A stretch of DNA of 52,180 nucleotides from an uncultured Oscillospiraceae bacterium (GCA_900539195.1 UQBC01000017.1:1-52180); one strand, 5' to 3'; positions 1-8,722 are shown, numbered from the stretch's first letter. Numbers and translations: made by a program. The notes: generated from the sequence alone by a model not told the origin.

Positions 1-92
1 ATAGCCCCTTTCCCGGGGAAAGGGGTTTGGGGATAGGGATTGAGAACAAGCACTTCTTTTGAAAAAACATACTTTTTCTACAAGCTGAAGCC
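1..92 (+). repeat. Dispersed intergenic repeat, family A, copy 1
   Basis: This GC-rich stretch starts with ATAGCCCCTTTCCC, continues into its own inverted copy GGGAAAGGGG, then a TTGGGGATAGGGA tail and an AT-rich part ending CTACAAGCTGAAGCC. The same order recurs at 2104-2194 and the core recurs at 6590-6625. The copy is cut by the window edge, so its true left end is unknown. It probably lies downstream of a gene to the left. No coding role is apparent. Confidence 0.7.
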
Positions 93-114
93 ACGGCAAC
101 TGCCGTGGCTTTTT
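88..114 (+). terminator. Intrinsic terminator of an upstream gene outside the window
   Basis: AAGCCACGGC and GCCGTGGCTT form a strong stem around a short AACT loop, followed by a run of T. It ends whatever plus-strand gene lies left of the window. Confidence 0.8.
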
Positions 115-180
115 CACACACCCACCAACTAAAAACCACCTCTTTTTTCCAATCCCACAATCATTTACACTCCTCCGCTA

Positions 181-209
181 TAGACTTTTAGTGAAAAATG
201 TGCTATAAT
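181..209 (+). promoter_or_regulatory. Promoter for the Nudix gene and folC
   Basis: TAGACT at 181-186 and TATAAT at 204-209 are separated by 17 bp. This is a housekeeping sigma-factor promoter about 55 nt before the Shine-Dalgarno AGGAGG of the Nudix gene. Confidence 0.65.
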
Positions 210-274
210 ATAAACAATTATAAATAACTGCGCCATATAAACGAAGGGCAGACACAAGGAGGTGTCCGTAGCAG

Positions 275-688
275 ATGACTTATGAAAAGTCCTGCGGAGG
301 AATAGTTTACAGAAAATTTCACGGCAATACCGAAATATTGCTGATAAAGCACGTTAAATCAGGTTACTGGTCATTCCCGAAAGGACACGTTGAAAACGGC
401 GAAACCGAAGAAGAAACCGCAAAACGTGAAATCAAAGAGGAAACCGGCATAGACGTTTATATTGACTCAGGCTTCAGAGAAACAGTTACATATTCGCCAC
501 GCAAGGACGCAAAAAAGGAAGTTGTATATTTTGTCGCTCGTGCAAGAAATTATGATTACACCCCTCAGCTTGAAGAAATTTCGGATATCCGCTGGGTAGG
601 TATAGGACAGGCGCATAACCTGCTTGTCTATGATAATGATAAATTGATAGTCAATAAGGCAAAGAGCTTTATTGCGCTTATGAAGTGA
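275..688 (+). CDS. Nudix hydrolase, Ap4A/(di)nucleoside polyphosphate type
   Basis: A cytoplasmic 137-residue Nudix protein. The full Nudix box is visible at residues 37-59 (G37, E43, R51-E52, E55-E56, G58), which supplies the Mg2+ ligands for pyrophosphate hydrolysis. The motif YWSFPKGHVE just before it is typical of diadenosine tetraphosphatase-like members, so the likely role is cleavage of Ap4A or a related dinucleotide, but the substrate cannot be read from sequence alone. The length is normal for a single-domain Nudix protein. The start has an AGGAGG site 14 nt upstream (AGGAGGTGTCCGTAGCAG-ATG), a slightly long spacing. It is the first gene of a probable two-gene unit with folC, 42 bp downstream. 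Confidence 0.85.
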   Translation: MTYEKSCGGIVYRKFHGNTEILLIKHVKSGYWSFPKGHVENGETEEETAKREIKEETGIDVYIDSGFRETVTYSPRKDAKKEVVYFVARARNYDYTPQLEEISDIRWVGIGQAHNLLVYDNDKLIVNKAKSFIALMK

Positions 689-730
689 TTGTGTTTTGAG
701 TAAAAGAAGAAAATGCGAAAGGAAACCCAC

Positions 731-1981
731 ATGACATACGAACAGGCATTTGAATACGTCGGTTCTTTCACAAAATCCGGTACGCCTGTAAAGGACCTTA
801 TAAGATTTGTTATTCTTATGAGGCTTCTCGGCAATCCGCAAAACGAACTTAAAATAGTTCACGTTGCAGGCACAAACGGAAAAGGTAGCGTATGCGAATA
901 TATAAGCAACGCTGTAAAAGCCGACAACAAGAGCGTAGGAAAATTCACATCGCCCTATATTGATTGCATCGAGGAACGCATACAGGTGAACGGCAAATAT
1001 ATTTCCCGTCCGGCATTTGCACTGTTGTGCGAGCAGGTGAAAAAGGCAGTCGAACAGACAGGCTTTGACGGCTTTTCACAGTTTGAGATACTGTGCGCTA
1101 TCGCTCTGCTTTATTTCTACAAAGAGCAGGTAAACGTTGCCGTTATAGAAACAGGTATAGGCGGACTTCTCGACTGCACAAATATCGTAAATCCCGTTGT
1201 AAGTGTGATCACAACAGTAGATTACGACCATACCGATATTCTCGGTGAAACGCTTACTGATATCGCTCGTCACAAGGCAGGTATAATAAAACCGTCAATT
1301 CCGTGTGTTGTAGCTCCCGGACAGGAAAACGAGGTAATGCGTGTCATTGACGACAAATGCCGTGAGTATAACTGTGAAGAAATTATCCCCGATATGTCAA
1401 GAGTACAGACGCTCCATATGGATATCACCGATGTGTTCTTTTCGTACAAGGGTATGAATTATCACCTCGTTATGTCCGGCGAACATCAGATAAAGAACGC
1501 TCTGTGCGCCATAGAGGCCTGCCGTATACTGAATATAGAGTACAGCAGTGTGTTCACAGGGCTTGAAAGATCCGCCCTCAGAGCAAGAATGGAGGAGGTA
1601 AGCGTGAACGGCGCTACCTGCATTATAGACGGTTCGCACAACCCTTCCGCAATGAGAGCCGCCGAAAAGCTGCTAAGCTGCGACAAAAGAAAGATACACG
1701 CCGTAGTCGGAATGATGGCAAACAAGGACTGGCAGACCGCCCTTAAAATAATTCTTCCCCGCTTTGAAGACGCCATATTTGTTGACGGCTTTATGCCGGG
1801 CTGTGTTCCCGCTTCTCAGCTTACACGCTTTGCAATTGAGCAGGGAGTACGCTGTACATCGTGCGCCGACCTTGACAGCGCAATATCGCAGGCAACGCTC
1901 AAGGCGGGAACAAAGGATATAGCGATGATAACAGGCTCGTTATACCTTGCCTCCGCCGCCGAAAAGATAATCAGCAAGTAA
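731..1981 (+). CDS. folC: Folylpolyglutamate synthase / dihydrofolate synthase
   Basis: An ATP-dependent cytoplasmic ligase of the Mur ligase fold that adds glutamate to dihydropteroate or reduced folates. The P-loop VAGTNGKGSV lies near residue 45, followed by TSPYIDCIEERI, the GIGGLLDCTN motif and the C-terminal DGSHNP motif typical of FolC. The length of 416 residues is normal. I chose the ATG at 731 because AAAGGAAA stands about 8 nt upstream and the protein then begins MTYEQAFEYV, as family members do. An in-frame ATG at 713 would add six residues but has no good ribosome site. It follows the Nudix gene and is closed by the hairpin at 1990. Confidence 0.92.
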   Translation: MTYEQAFEYVGSFTKSGTPVKDLIRFVILMRLLGNPQNELKIVHVAGTNGKGSVCEYISNAVKADNKSVGKFTSPYIDCIEERIQVNGKYISRPAFALLCEQVKKAVEQTGFDGFSQFEILCAIALLYFYKEQVNVAVIETGIGGLLDCTNIVNPVVSVITTVDYDHTDILGETLTDIARHKAGIIKPSIPCVVAPGQENEVMRVIDDKCREYNCEEIIPDMSRVQTLHMDITDVFFSYKGMNYHLVMSGEHQIKNALCAIEACRILNIEYSSVFTGLERSALRARMEEVSVNGATCIIDGSHNPSAMRAAEKLLSCDKRKIHAVVGMMANKDWQTALKIILPRFEDAIFVDGFMPGCVPASQLTRFAIEQGVRCTSCADLDSAISQATLKAGTKDIAMITGSLYLASAAEKIISK

Positions 1982-1989
1982 ATACGATT

Positions 1990-2016
1990 AAAGCCGCCCG
2001 ATAGCCGAGCGGCTTT
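1990..2016 (+). terminator. Terminator after folC
   Basis: AAAGCCGC pairs with GCGGCTTT around an inner CGATAGCCG. The T run is short, so termination may be partial. Confidence 0.65.
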
Positions 2017-2051
2017 ATAAAAACAAAAAACCTCTTGTTTATTGAAAAATG

Positions 2052-2194
2052 GGGTCGCAGGGGCGAAGCCCCCGACAGGGGCTAGGGGCGGTAGCCCCAG
2101 TAATATAGCCCCTTCCCATGGGGAAGGGGCTTGGGGTTAGGGATAATAAATCAGAAGTTTATTTCAAAAACACACTTTTTCTATAAACTAAAGC
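2052..2194 (+). repeat. Dispersed intergenic repeat, family A, copy 2 (longest)
   Basis: The left part is GGGTCGCAGGGGCG...GCCCCC with a second GGGGCTAGGGGC/GCCCC hairpin. The right part, from ATAGCCCCTTCCC at 2104 to about 2194, matches copy 1 along its whole length, including the AT-rich end ACACACTTTTTCTATAAACTAAAGCC. It lies between the folC terminator and the 3' end of the RNase P RNA. Copy 3 near 6556 shares the left part and the hairpin core. Confidence 0.75.
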
Positions 2195-2226
2195 CGACCC
2201 TTTCGAGCCGGCACAATATCCATATA

Positions 2227-2565
2227 GCAACTTTACCTGTAAGCCGAGTTTTGTCGTGTGCGATCATCTATCTACGCCCTGCGTCGCCGCAGACCTCAAG
2301 CCACCTTAAATCGGGACCGCCGAGCAGACGGTTCACCCCCGAAACCAATCGGTGTTGCATCGGATAGGGTTTACAGACAGGAACAGTCGCCTGCCCCGTG
2401 GTGAGCTCTTACCTCGCCTTTCCACCCTTACACTGTAAAACAATGCGGTATATTTCTGTTGCACTCGCCCTGGAGTCGCCTCCGGCTGCCGTTAACAGCT
2501 ACCCTGCTCTGTGATGCTCGGACTTTCCTCACGGTTTTCACCCCGCGACCGCACAGTAAAGTTGC
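2227..2565 (-). ncRNA. rnpB: RNase P RNA component, class A
   Basis: This is the catalytic RNA that removes 5' leaders from pre-tRNAs. On the minus strand the conserved GAGGAAAGTCCGAGC element is near the 5' end and the conserved 3' element with ACAAAACTCGGCTTACAGG closes the molecule. The ends are set by the P1 helix: GCAACTTTAC at the 5' end pairs with GTAAAGTTGC at the 3' end. The length of about 339 nt suits a bacterial RNase P RNA. It has its own promoter (2573-2601) and points away from the membrane protein gene at 2648. Apparent reading frames inside it are not genes. Confidence 0.95.
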
Positions 2566-2572
2566 GATTGTT

Positions 2573-2601
2573 ATTGTATCATTTTGTGTTGCATTTGTCA
2601 A
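2573..2601 (-). promoter_or_regulatory. Promoter of rnpB
   Basis: On the minus strand TTGACA (2601-2596) and TACAAT (2578-2573) are 17 bp apart. The -10 box ends 7 bp before the predicted 5' end at 2565, which supports the assigned RNA start. Confidence 0.9.
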
Positions 2602-2647
2602 TACAAACCCCCGATTATTGCCTTATTTCAAGGAGTAAAAGCATATT

Positions 2648-3976
2648 ATGACCGTAAAGCCGAATATAAAAAAGAACTTCAATATAACGTGGCTGCTCCT
2701 GTACGGCGCAGGACTTATCACTGTCGGTATACTTGTACTTGTAAACGGAAGAATAGTGGTAGAGCCTGCCGCAAGGCTGGGTGGTATCTTTATCGTTGCA
2801 AACGGTATCCACCGCCTTATCCGTGCCTACGCAAGACATCAGCGACTGCCCGTGTTCAGCGGTGTCGGAAACATTATAATAGGACTAATATCCGTTTTCT
2901 TTCCAGCCGCTACTCTTGCGCTTCTGTCGTTTATATTCTCACTTTACGTTTTTCTTAATGCCCTTGTAAAATTCATCGACTTCGGCACAGCCCTTAAAAA
3001 TGCCGTTCCCGATGCGTTCTATGACTTTTTTTCGGGAATATTCTTTACCGTTTTCGGCATTATTATGCTTTTCGGCACCCTTATGGGAAGTCAGGGTATG
3101 CTTGTTGTCATCGGACTATATTGCATAATTTACGGTGCAGGCGAGCTGAGGCTGTTTATCCGTGAGGCCGCTCCGAATAAAGCCAAAGGCATTATCCGCC
3201 GCAGGATACGCTTTTCGCTTCCGCAGGTCATAACCACGTTCATACCGCTGAAAACCTTGCGCAGCTATACCGAGCGGCTTGATTCCCGTGAGATAGATAT
3301 TGAAAAACTGCAAAACGAGGAGCGTTACGAAAAAAGCGCCGACACCCCCGATATACACGTTCTTATCCACGTCAGCGCCGACGGAGTAGGCTCTATAGGA
3401 CATTGCGACCTTGTGCTGAACGGCACGGTAATATCCTACGGAAATTATGATAAAGCGTCCGAAAGGCTTTTCGGCGGTATCGGTGACGGCGTACTTTTCA
3501 AAGCGGATTTTGACAAGTATATAAATTTCTGCGTTTATCACGATCTGCAGATGGTGTTTGATTTTGGCATAAAGCTGTCGGAAAAACAGCTTGCAAAAGT
3601 CAGAAAAGGCATAGCAAAGCTCGAACGAAACATCACACGCTGGAAACCGCCCTATCAGCTTGCAGCCGAAAACAGCCCCACTGCCGATATTGCGGATTTT
3701 GACGATTATTGCAGCTCGCTGTGGAACGGTACACACGCACGGTTCTATAAGTTTAAAAGCGGCAGATTCAAGACCTATTTCGTTATGAGTACAAACTGCG
3801 TTTTCCTTGCGGATTATATACTCAGCAAGGCAGGAACCGACATAGTAAAGACCGCAGGCATAATAACCCCCGGCGACTATTACGACTATATGCAGAGCGA
3901 ATATGCCCTGCCCGGCGGAATAGTCATAACCCGTGACATTTACAGTAAATATAATGTTTCGCCGGCTGAAACTTAA
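2648..3976 (+). CDS. Membrane protein: DUF308/HdeD-like N-terminus fused to a putative permuted papain-like domain
   Basis: A protein of 442 residues. Residues 10-170 hold about six hydrophobic segments in three pairs, the pattern of the HdeD/DUF308 family, with repeated gGi.iv.Gi.rl elements. After a basic linker, residues 235-430 form a soluble domain with GHCDL (His252) before a later STNCVFLADY (Cys384). A His preceding the Cys recalls circularly permuted NlpC/P60-like folds, in which the nucleophile comes second. The peptidase reading is inference, and HdeD similarity is judged by eye. AAGGAG stands 13 nt before the ATG. It diverges from rnpB and is followed by a promoter for the DHHW pair, so it is probably monocistronic. 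Confidence 0.6.
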   Translation: MTVKPNIKKNFNITWLLLYGAGLITVGILVLVNGRIVVEPAARLGGIFIVANGIHRLIRAYARHQRLPVFSGVGNIIIGLISVFFPAATLALLSFIFSLYVFLNALVKFIDFGTALKNAVPDAFYDFFSGIFFTVFGIIMLFGTLMGSQGMLVVIGLYCIIYGAGELRLFIREAAPNKAKGIIRRRIRFSLPQVITTFIPLKTLRSYTERLDSREIDIEKLQNEERYEKSADTPDIHVLIHVSADGVGSIGHCDLVLNGTVISYGNYDKASERLFGGIGDGVLFKADFDKYINFCVYHDLQMVFDFGIKLSEKQLAKVRKGIAKLERNITRWKPPYQLAAENSPTADIADFDDYCSSLWNGTHARFYKFKSGRFKTYFVMSTNCVFLADYILSKAGTDIVKTAGIITPGDYYDYMQSEYALPGGIVITRDIYSKYNVSPAET

Positions 3977-3986
3977 GTGAAAATCC

Positions 3987-4020
3987 TTGAACTTGACACG
4001 ATAGTGTGATATACTACAAT
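3987..4020 (+). promoter_or_regulatory. Two overlapping promoters for the DHHW lipoprotein genes
   Basis: TTGACA (3993-3998) with TACAAT (4015-4020) at 16-bp spacing overlaps TTGAAC (3987-3992) with TATACT (4010-4015) at 17-bp spacing. Either could serve the gene starting at 4084. Confidence 0.65.
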
Positions 4021-4083
4021 AGGACAAGAATTTACATTTACGGGCAATATAAAAATACCCCCCGCATAAAGAAAGGACATACT

Positions 4084-5238
4084 ATGAAGCTAAATATCAG
4101 GTTAACAGCGGCAATACTTGCCTGTGCGTCAATTCTGACGTCGGCTTCCGCCTGCTCATCACAGAATACAAGCTCCGCTACGGACAGCAAAAACGAAAGC
4201 AGTATAACGGAAAGCTCCGTTACAGAAAGCAAGGATAATACAAAAAGCGATACAACAAGCGATAATTCATCCGCATCTTCAGAAAGCACAGTTACTTCCG
4301 ATGAATCATCGTCCGAAAACAAGAAGCCTGTCGGCGTTGACGGCGTTCAGACAAACGGCCAGCTTGTCGTTGACATAGACGGTCATACATGGGGCATCTC
4401 CCTTTACGGCGGCGGCGACGGCGCAAACTATGCGTCATATCTCAACGAGTTCAAGGAAAAGGTAGGCTCATCGGTAAATGTATTCAATATGGTAGTGCCT
4501 ACAGCAGGTGCATACTATCTCCCCGAAGGCTACGAAAAATACAACGCAAGCCACAGGGATTCGATAAACAGCATTGCAAACAAGCTGGTGAACGTGATAA
4601 ACGTTGACGGATATGCCGCACTTGAGGCGCACACAAACGAGTACATCTATACCCGTACCGATCACCACTGGGAACCTCTCGGCGCATATTATGCGGCAAA
4701 GGCTTTTTGTGAAATGGCACAGGTACCCGTAAAGGAGCTTTCGACCTACAAGACGGAAACGATAGAAGGCTTTGTCGGAACAATGTACGCATTTACCGAG
4801 TATAACGAGCGTATCAAAAACGACCCCGATACCTTCACCTACTATATCCCCTCTACAGAGTACACCGCCACCTATTATACCACTGACTTCAAGGCTGACG
4901 AGCAGTTCACACAGTTCCACAGCATATTTGTAGATCAGCCCGCAAGCGGCGCATATTCGACCTTTATGGGCGGCGATCAGAAGATAGTAAAGATAGAAAC
5001 CGCAAACAAGAACGGCAGAAAGCTCTGCATCTTCAAGGACAGCTACGGCAATGCCGAAGTTCCCTTCTTTATAGATTCCTTTGAGGAAATCTACGTTTGC
5101 GACATCCGCTACTTTGACCTTTACGCACCTGACTTTATTAAGGATAACGGCATTACCGACGTTCTGTTCACAATGTGTACATTCTCCGCTGTCGGTGAAA
5201 ATGCAGAGGGTATAAAGAACAACCTGCTTTCAAAGTAA
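4084..5238 (+). CDS. DHHW-family lipoprotein, SGNH/AlgX-like putative O-acyltransferase or esterase (first of a tandem pair)
   Basis: The protein has 384 residues with a lipoprotein signal peptide ending SASAC (Cys24), then a Ser/Thr/Glu-rich tether to about residue 85, then the catalytic domain. The DHHW signature is seen as RTDHHWEPLGAYYAA and a late KDSYGN carries the probable catalytic serine, as in the AlgX/AlgJ type where Asp, His and Ser act in polysaccharide acetylation. It would sit outside the membrane, anchored by lipid. The ATG at 4084 has AAAGGA upstream and gives the signal peptide. The reading frame stays open to 4006, but that would hide the signal. The next gene encodes a paralogue 33 bp downstream. 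Confidence 0.8.
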   Translation: MKLNIRLTAAILACASILTSASACSSQNTSSATDSKNESSITESSVTESKDNTKSDTTSDNSSASSESTVTSDESSSENKKPVGVDGVQTNGQLVVDIDGHTWGISLYGGGDGANYASYLNEFKEKVGSSVNVFNMVVPTAGAYYLPEGYEKYNASHRDSINSIANKLVNVINVDGYAALEAHTNEYIYTRTDHHWEPLGAYYAAKAFCEMAQVPVKELSTYKTETIEGFVGTMYAFTEYNERIKNDPDTFTYYIPSTEYTATYYTTDFKADEQFTQFHSIFVDQPASGAYSTFMGGDQKIVKIETANKNGRKLCIFKDSYGNAEVPFFIDSFEEIYVCDIRYFDLYAPDFIKDNGITDVLFTMCTFSAVGENAEGIKNNLLSK

Positions 5239-5271
5239 ATCTCTGACAGGTTTTCTGAAAGGAGGAGCAAT

Positions 5272-6495
5272 ATGAAAAAGCTCCCGAAGATAACAGCGCT
5301 TATATTGGCATTATCGCTCGCCTGCGGATGCTCGGAGGTTTTCCCCGACAGCAACGCAAGCGGCAAGGACACATCGGCATACACCCTACCACCCGACCCC
5401 GTATCATCGGAACCTCCTTCGGACACCGAAAGCGAAGAAACCGGACAGCCCGATACCTCCGCTCCCGAAACGTTACCGCCGGATACTTCTGCCGAAGAAA
5501 CCTCCGCTTTAAATATCGAAACCACCGCCGCTCCCTCAGATGCAACATCATCGCCCGAAAGCTCTGTGCCTGAGGAAAACAGCAATATAAACAGCTACAG
5601 GGCGATAGGCGACAACGGCATATTAGTCGCAGGTATGGATAATCACTACCGTGGAATTATGTTCTACGGCGGTACATACGGCTACTGCGACCAATATATG
5701 ACCGATGTAAAGGCGTTCCAGTCGGCACTTCCCGAAGTAACGGTATATTCTATGGTGATACCGACCTCTGTCGATTTCTACAATCCGACCGAATACAAGG
5801 GCTACACCGAGCTTCAGAAGGATAAGATAGATTATATCGAAAGCGGACTTAAAAGCACAGGCGTTACAAACGTCAGCGTGTACGATACCTTGTCAAAGCA
5901 CACCTCAGAGGAGATATACTCGAGGACGGATCACCACTGGATGCCGCTCGGCGCATATTATGTCGCACAGGTATTCTGCAAAACCGCAGGAGTAAAGGTA
6001 CCCGATATAAAAAAATACCGCAAGGAAACCTGCGGCGGTTATGTTGGCTCGATGTATTATTACTCTTCCGACGAACACCTTAACAATGACCCCGAAACCT
6101 ATGCGGTCTACTATTCTCCGAACGAGGATAAGCTGAAAACCACATATTATGACCGCTATTTCAGCAACGGCTATGACAGCAACCTTTTCCTTTGCGACAA
6201 CGCAAGCTATTACTACCTGTCGTTTTTAGGCAGTGACGATCTCATCGCCCATATAAAGACCAACGCAAAGACAGGCAGAAATCTGGTCGTTATCAAGGAA
6301 AGCTACGGCAACGGGCTTATCCCGTTCTTCACCGAGAGCTTTGATAATATCTATGTGCTTGACCTGCGATACTGCGAGGTAAACGCAATAAAATTCTGCA
6401 AGCAGGTCGATGCGACCGATCTGCTGTTTGCAAACTGCGCCTATACCGTTGCAGGCGGCAACTGCGACTATTTCTCATATATAAGAAACATTTAA
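5272..6495 (+). CDS. DHHW-family lipoprotein, SGNH/AlgX-like (second of a tandem pair)
   Basis: A 407-residue paralogue of the preceding protein. The signal peptide ends ACGCS (lipobox Cys near residue 20). A long Ser/Thr/Pro/Glu tether reaches to about residue 105. The core shows SRTDHHWMPLGAYYVA and KESYGN, so Asp, His and Ser are all kept. The two tethers are unrelated in sequence while the cores align throughout, which suggests an old duplication rather than a recent one. The ribosome site is a strong AAAGGAGG. It is expected to be cotranscribed with its neighbour and to act on an extracellular glycan, but donor and acceptor are unknown. Confidence 0.8.
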   Translation: MKKLPKITALILALSLACGCSEVFPDSNASGKDTSAYTLPPDPVSSEPPSDTESEETGQPDTSAPETLPPDTSAEETSALNIETTAAPSDATSSPESSVPEENSNINSYRAIGDNGILVAGMDNHYRGIMFYGGTYGYCDQYMTDVKAFQSALPEVTVYSMVIPTSVDFYNPTEYKGYTELQKDKIDYIESGLKSTGVTNVSVYDTLSKHTSEEIYSRTDHHWMPLGAYYVAQVFCKTAGVKVPDIKKYRKETCGGYVGSMYYYSSDEHLNNDPETYAVYYSPNEDKLKTTYYDRYFSNGYDSNLFLCDNASYYYLSFLGSDDLIAHIKTNAKTGRNLVVIKESYGNGLIPFFTESFDNIYVLDLRYCEVNAIKFCKQVDATDLLFANCAYTVAGGNCDYFSYIRNI

Positions 6496-6555
6496 AAAGT
6501 GTTTTTATATTCACTATTTCAACGATTGTAATCCCGGCTTCTGTGAAGCCGGAAA

Positions 6556-6638
6556 GGGTCGCAGGGGCGTCAGCCCCCGTATTCTCCCCCTTTCCGGGGG
6601 AAAGGGGGTCAGGGGGATAGGGATATAAAAAGCACTTC
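6556..6638 (+). repeat. Dispersed intergenic repeat, family A, copy 3
   Basis: It has the same GGGTCGCAGGGGCG...GCCCCC left part as copy 2, then CTCCCCCTTTCCGGGGGAAAGGGGG, a hairpin of the same design as copies 1 and 2, and the GGGGGATAGGGATA tail. It lies just downstream of the second DHHW gene. Confidence 0.7.
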
Positions 6639-6688
6639 AATGAGATAATTGATAATATGATTTAATTGCTTGAAATAAGGACACACCT

Positions 6689-8473
6689 ATGAAAGAACTT
6701 GAATACCCCTTCGACAGCGGTTATCTGCTGAAAAAGAAACGCTCTATAAAAAGACAGCTCCTGTCAGACGGCAGTGTGCGCATAAAGAAAAAAATCGCCG
6801 TTCTCGGCGGCTCAACCACGAATGATATAATTAATATGCTCGAATTATTCCTGCTGAACTACGGCATCGAGCCGACCTTCTACGAGTCGGAGTACAACCG
6901 CTACTGGCAGGATGCGGTATTCGGAAATGAGGAGCTTGACAGCTTCTCACCCGACCTTATTTTCGTTCATACGTCCAACCGCAATATTCTGAAATATCCT
7001 GCGATAACCGACAGCAAGGAGCAGGCAGACGCTCTTTTTGCCGAGCAGATGAAATATTTTGAAACAATGTGGGAAAAGATAGCCGAGCGCTACCACTGCC
7101 CTGTTATACAGAATAACTTTGAACAGCCGTATTTCAGGCTTATGGGCAACCGTGATGCGTTTGACTGCCGAGGCAGAGTGAACTTCATAAACAGGCTGAA
7201 CACGGCATTTGCCGATTATGCCGCATCACATGAGAGTTTTTATATCAATGATATAAACTATGTCAGCGCCTGCTACGGTCTTGACAAGTGGAGCGAGCCG
7301 TCCTACTGGCACCTGTACAAGTACGCAATGTGCGTTCCTGCGATTCCAGACTTTGCTTTCAACTTAGCGGCAATAATAAAGTCGGTATTCGGCAAGAACA
7401 AGAAAGCGCTTGTACTCGACCTTGATAATACATTATGGGGCGGAGTTGTCGGAGATGACGGTGTTGACGGTATCGAAATCGGACAGGAAACCCATATGGG
7501 ACAGGTCTATGCCGAATTTCAGAAGTATCTCGGACTTGTGAAGGATACAGGCGTAATGCTGACCGTCTGCTCGAAGAATGACGAGGAAAACGCCCTTGCG
7601 GGCCTTAATCACCCCGAGGGCAGTTTAAAACCCGATGATTTCATAATGATAAAGGCAAACTGGGATAACAAGGACAGAAATATCGAGGCAATAGCGACAG
7701 GACTCAACATCGGACAGGATGCGCTTGTATTCCTTGATGATAACCCTGCCGAGCGTGCAATAGTTTCCGCACAGTTGCCTACAGTAGCCGTTCCCGAAAT
7801 GGAGCGTCCGGAGGATTATATAAGAGTGGTAGACCGCTCACGCTTCTTTGAGATAACCGCTTTTTCAAGCGATGATTTAAAGCGTAACGAAATGTACAAG
7901 GAGAATGCGGTAAGAGCCGCACAGCAGGCACAGTTCACCGACTACGGCGAGTATCTTCACAGCCTTGAGATGGTGGCTGTGATAGATGACTTCCTGCCTG
8001 TCTATCTCCCCCGCATAACACAGCTTACAAACAAGAGCAACCAGTTCAACCTCACAACAAAGCGTTTTACGACCGCAGAAATGGAGCAGGTATTCGCAGA
8101 TGACAGCTATATCAGGCTGTACGGCAGGCTTGCCGATAAGTTCGGCGACAACGGTATAGTATCGGTAGTTATCGGAAAGGTGAACGGCGATACGCTCGAC
8201 ATAGATTTATGGCTGATGAGTTGCCGTGTGCTTAAGCGTGATATGGAATACGCAATGCTCGACAATCTCTGCGACAGAGCAAAACAGCGTGGACTTAAGA
8301 CGGTAAAGGGATATTATTACCCCACCGCAAAGAATAAAATGGTGAAAGAGCTGTACGGCGACTTCGGCTTTACGAAGGTCAGCGAGGACGCAGACGGCAA
8401 CACCGTATGGGAGCTTTCGCTTTCGGGCTACGAGCCTAAAAACAAGTATATTACTGTAGAAAGGAACAAGTAA
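6689..8473 (+). CDS. FkbH-like HAD-IIIC protein
   Basis: A protein of 594 residues. The N-terminal third (residues 30-230) resembles the SGNH-like domain of FkbH proteins, with VLGGSTTND as block I. A HAD domain follows with LDLDNTLWGGVVGDDG near residue 245 and FLDDNPAER near residue 350. The C-terminus is a GNAT-like region (DLWLMSCRVLKRDMEYA, near residues 510-530). Characterised FkbH relatives move a glyceryl or similar acyl unit onto an acyl carrier protein. Here an acyl carrier protein gene begins one base after the stop codon, strongly supporting the same job. With the DHHW lipoproteins upstream it probably prepares an acyl group for an envelope glycan. AAGGA precedes the ATG. Confidence 0.85.
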   Translation: MKELEYPFDSGYLLKKKRSIKRQLLSDGSVRIKKKIAVLGGSTTNDIINMLELFLLNYGIEPTFYESEYNRYWQDAVFGNEELDSFSPDLIFVHTSNRNILKYPAITDSKEQADALFAEQMKYFETMWEKIAERYHCPVIQNNFEQPYFRLMGNRDAFDCRGRVNFINRLNTAFADYAASHESFYINDINYVSACYGLDKWSEPSYWHLYKYAMCVPAIPDFAFNLAAIIKSVFGKNKKALVLDLDNTLWGGVVGDDGVDGIEIGQETHMGQVYAEFQKYLGLVKDTGVMLTVCSKNDEENALAGLNHPEGSLKPDDFIMIKANWDNKDRNIEAIATGLNIGQDALVFLDDNPAERAIVSAQLPTVAVPEMERPEDYIRVVDRSRFFEITAFSSDDLKRNEMYKENAVRAAQQAQFTDYGEYLHSLEMVAVIDDFLPVYLPRITQLTNKSNQFNLTTKRFTTAEMEQVFADDSYIRLYGRLADKFGDNGIVSVVIGKVNGDTLDIDLWLMSCRVLKRDMEYAMLDNLCDRAKQRGLKTVKGYYYPTAKNKMVKELYGDFGFTKVSEDADGNTVWELSLSGYEPKNKYITVERNK

Positions 8474-8474
8474 A

Positions 8475-8714
8475 ATGAGCGAGCAGGAAATTTACGAAAG
8501 ATTAAACGAGGTTTTCAGAAACGTATTCGACGATGACGATATCGAGGTCGAAGCAGGCACAACAGCAGATGATATAGAGGACTGGGACAGCCTCGAGCAT
8601 ATCAACCTCATCTCCGCTGTAGAAGACGAATTCGGCATCCGTTTCAAGATGGGCGAGGTTTCTTCGATGAAGAACGTCGGCGAAATGGCCGACATAATAA
8701 AATCCAGAGCCTGA
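8475..8714 (+). CDS. Acyl carrier protein
   Basis: A 79-residue acidic carrier protein. The phosphopantetheine site is the serine of WDSLEHINL (Ser39), followed by a typical second helix. Such proteins hold an acyl or glyceryl group as a thioester on the 4'-phosphopantetheine arm. It is separated from the FkbH-like gene by a single base (TAAAATG), so the two are translationally coupled and should work together. It is unlikely to be the fatty-acid AcpP because it is linked to no fatty-acid gene and has the sparse DSL context of specialised carriers. The exact acyl group is unknown. Confidence 0.87.
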   Translation: MSEQEIYERLNEVFRNVFDDDDIEVEAGTTADDIEDWDSLEHINLISAVEDEFGIRFKMGEVSSMKNVGEMADIIKSRA

Positions 8715-8722
8715 GCGTGCGG

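Noticed and set aside
2131..2958. Plus- and minus-strand reading frames across 2131-2958
   Set aside because: They fall inside the RNase P RNA or overlap the start of the membrane protein gene in other frames, with no ribosome site or family match.
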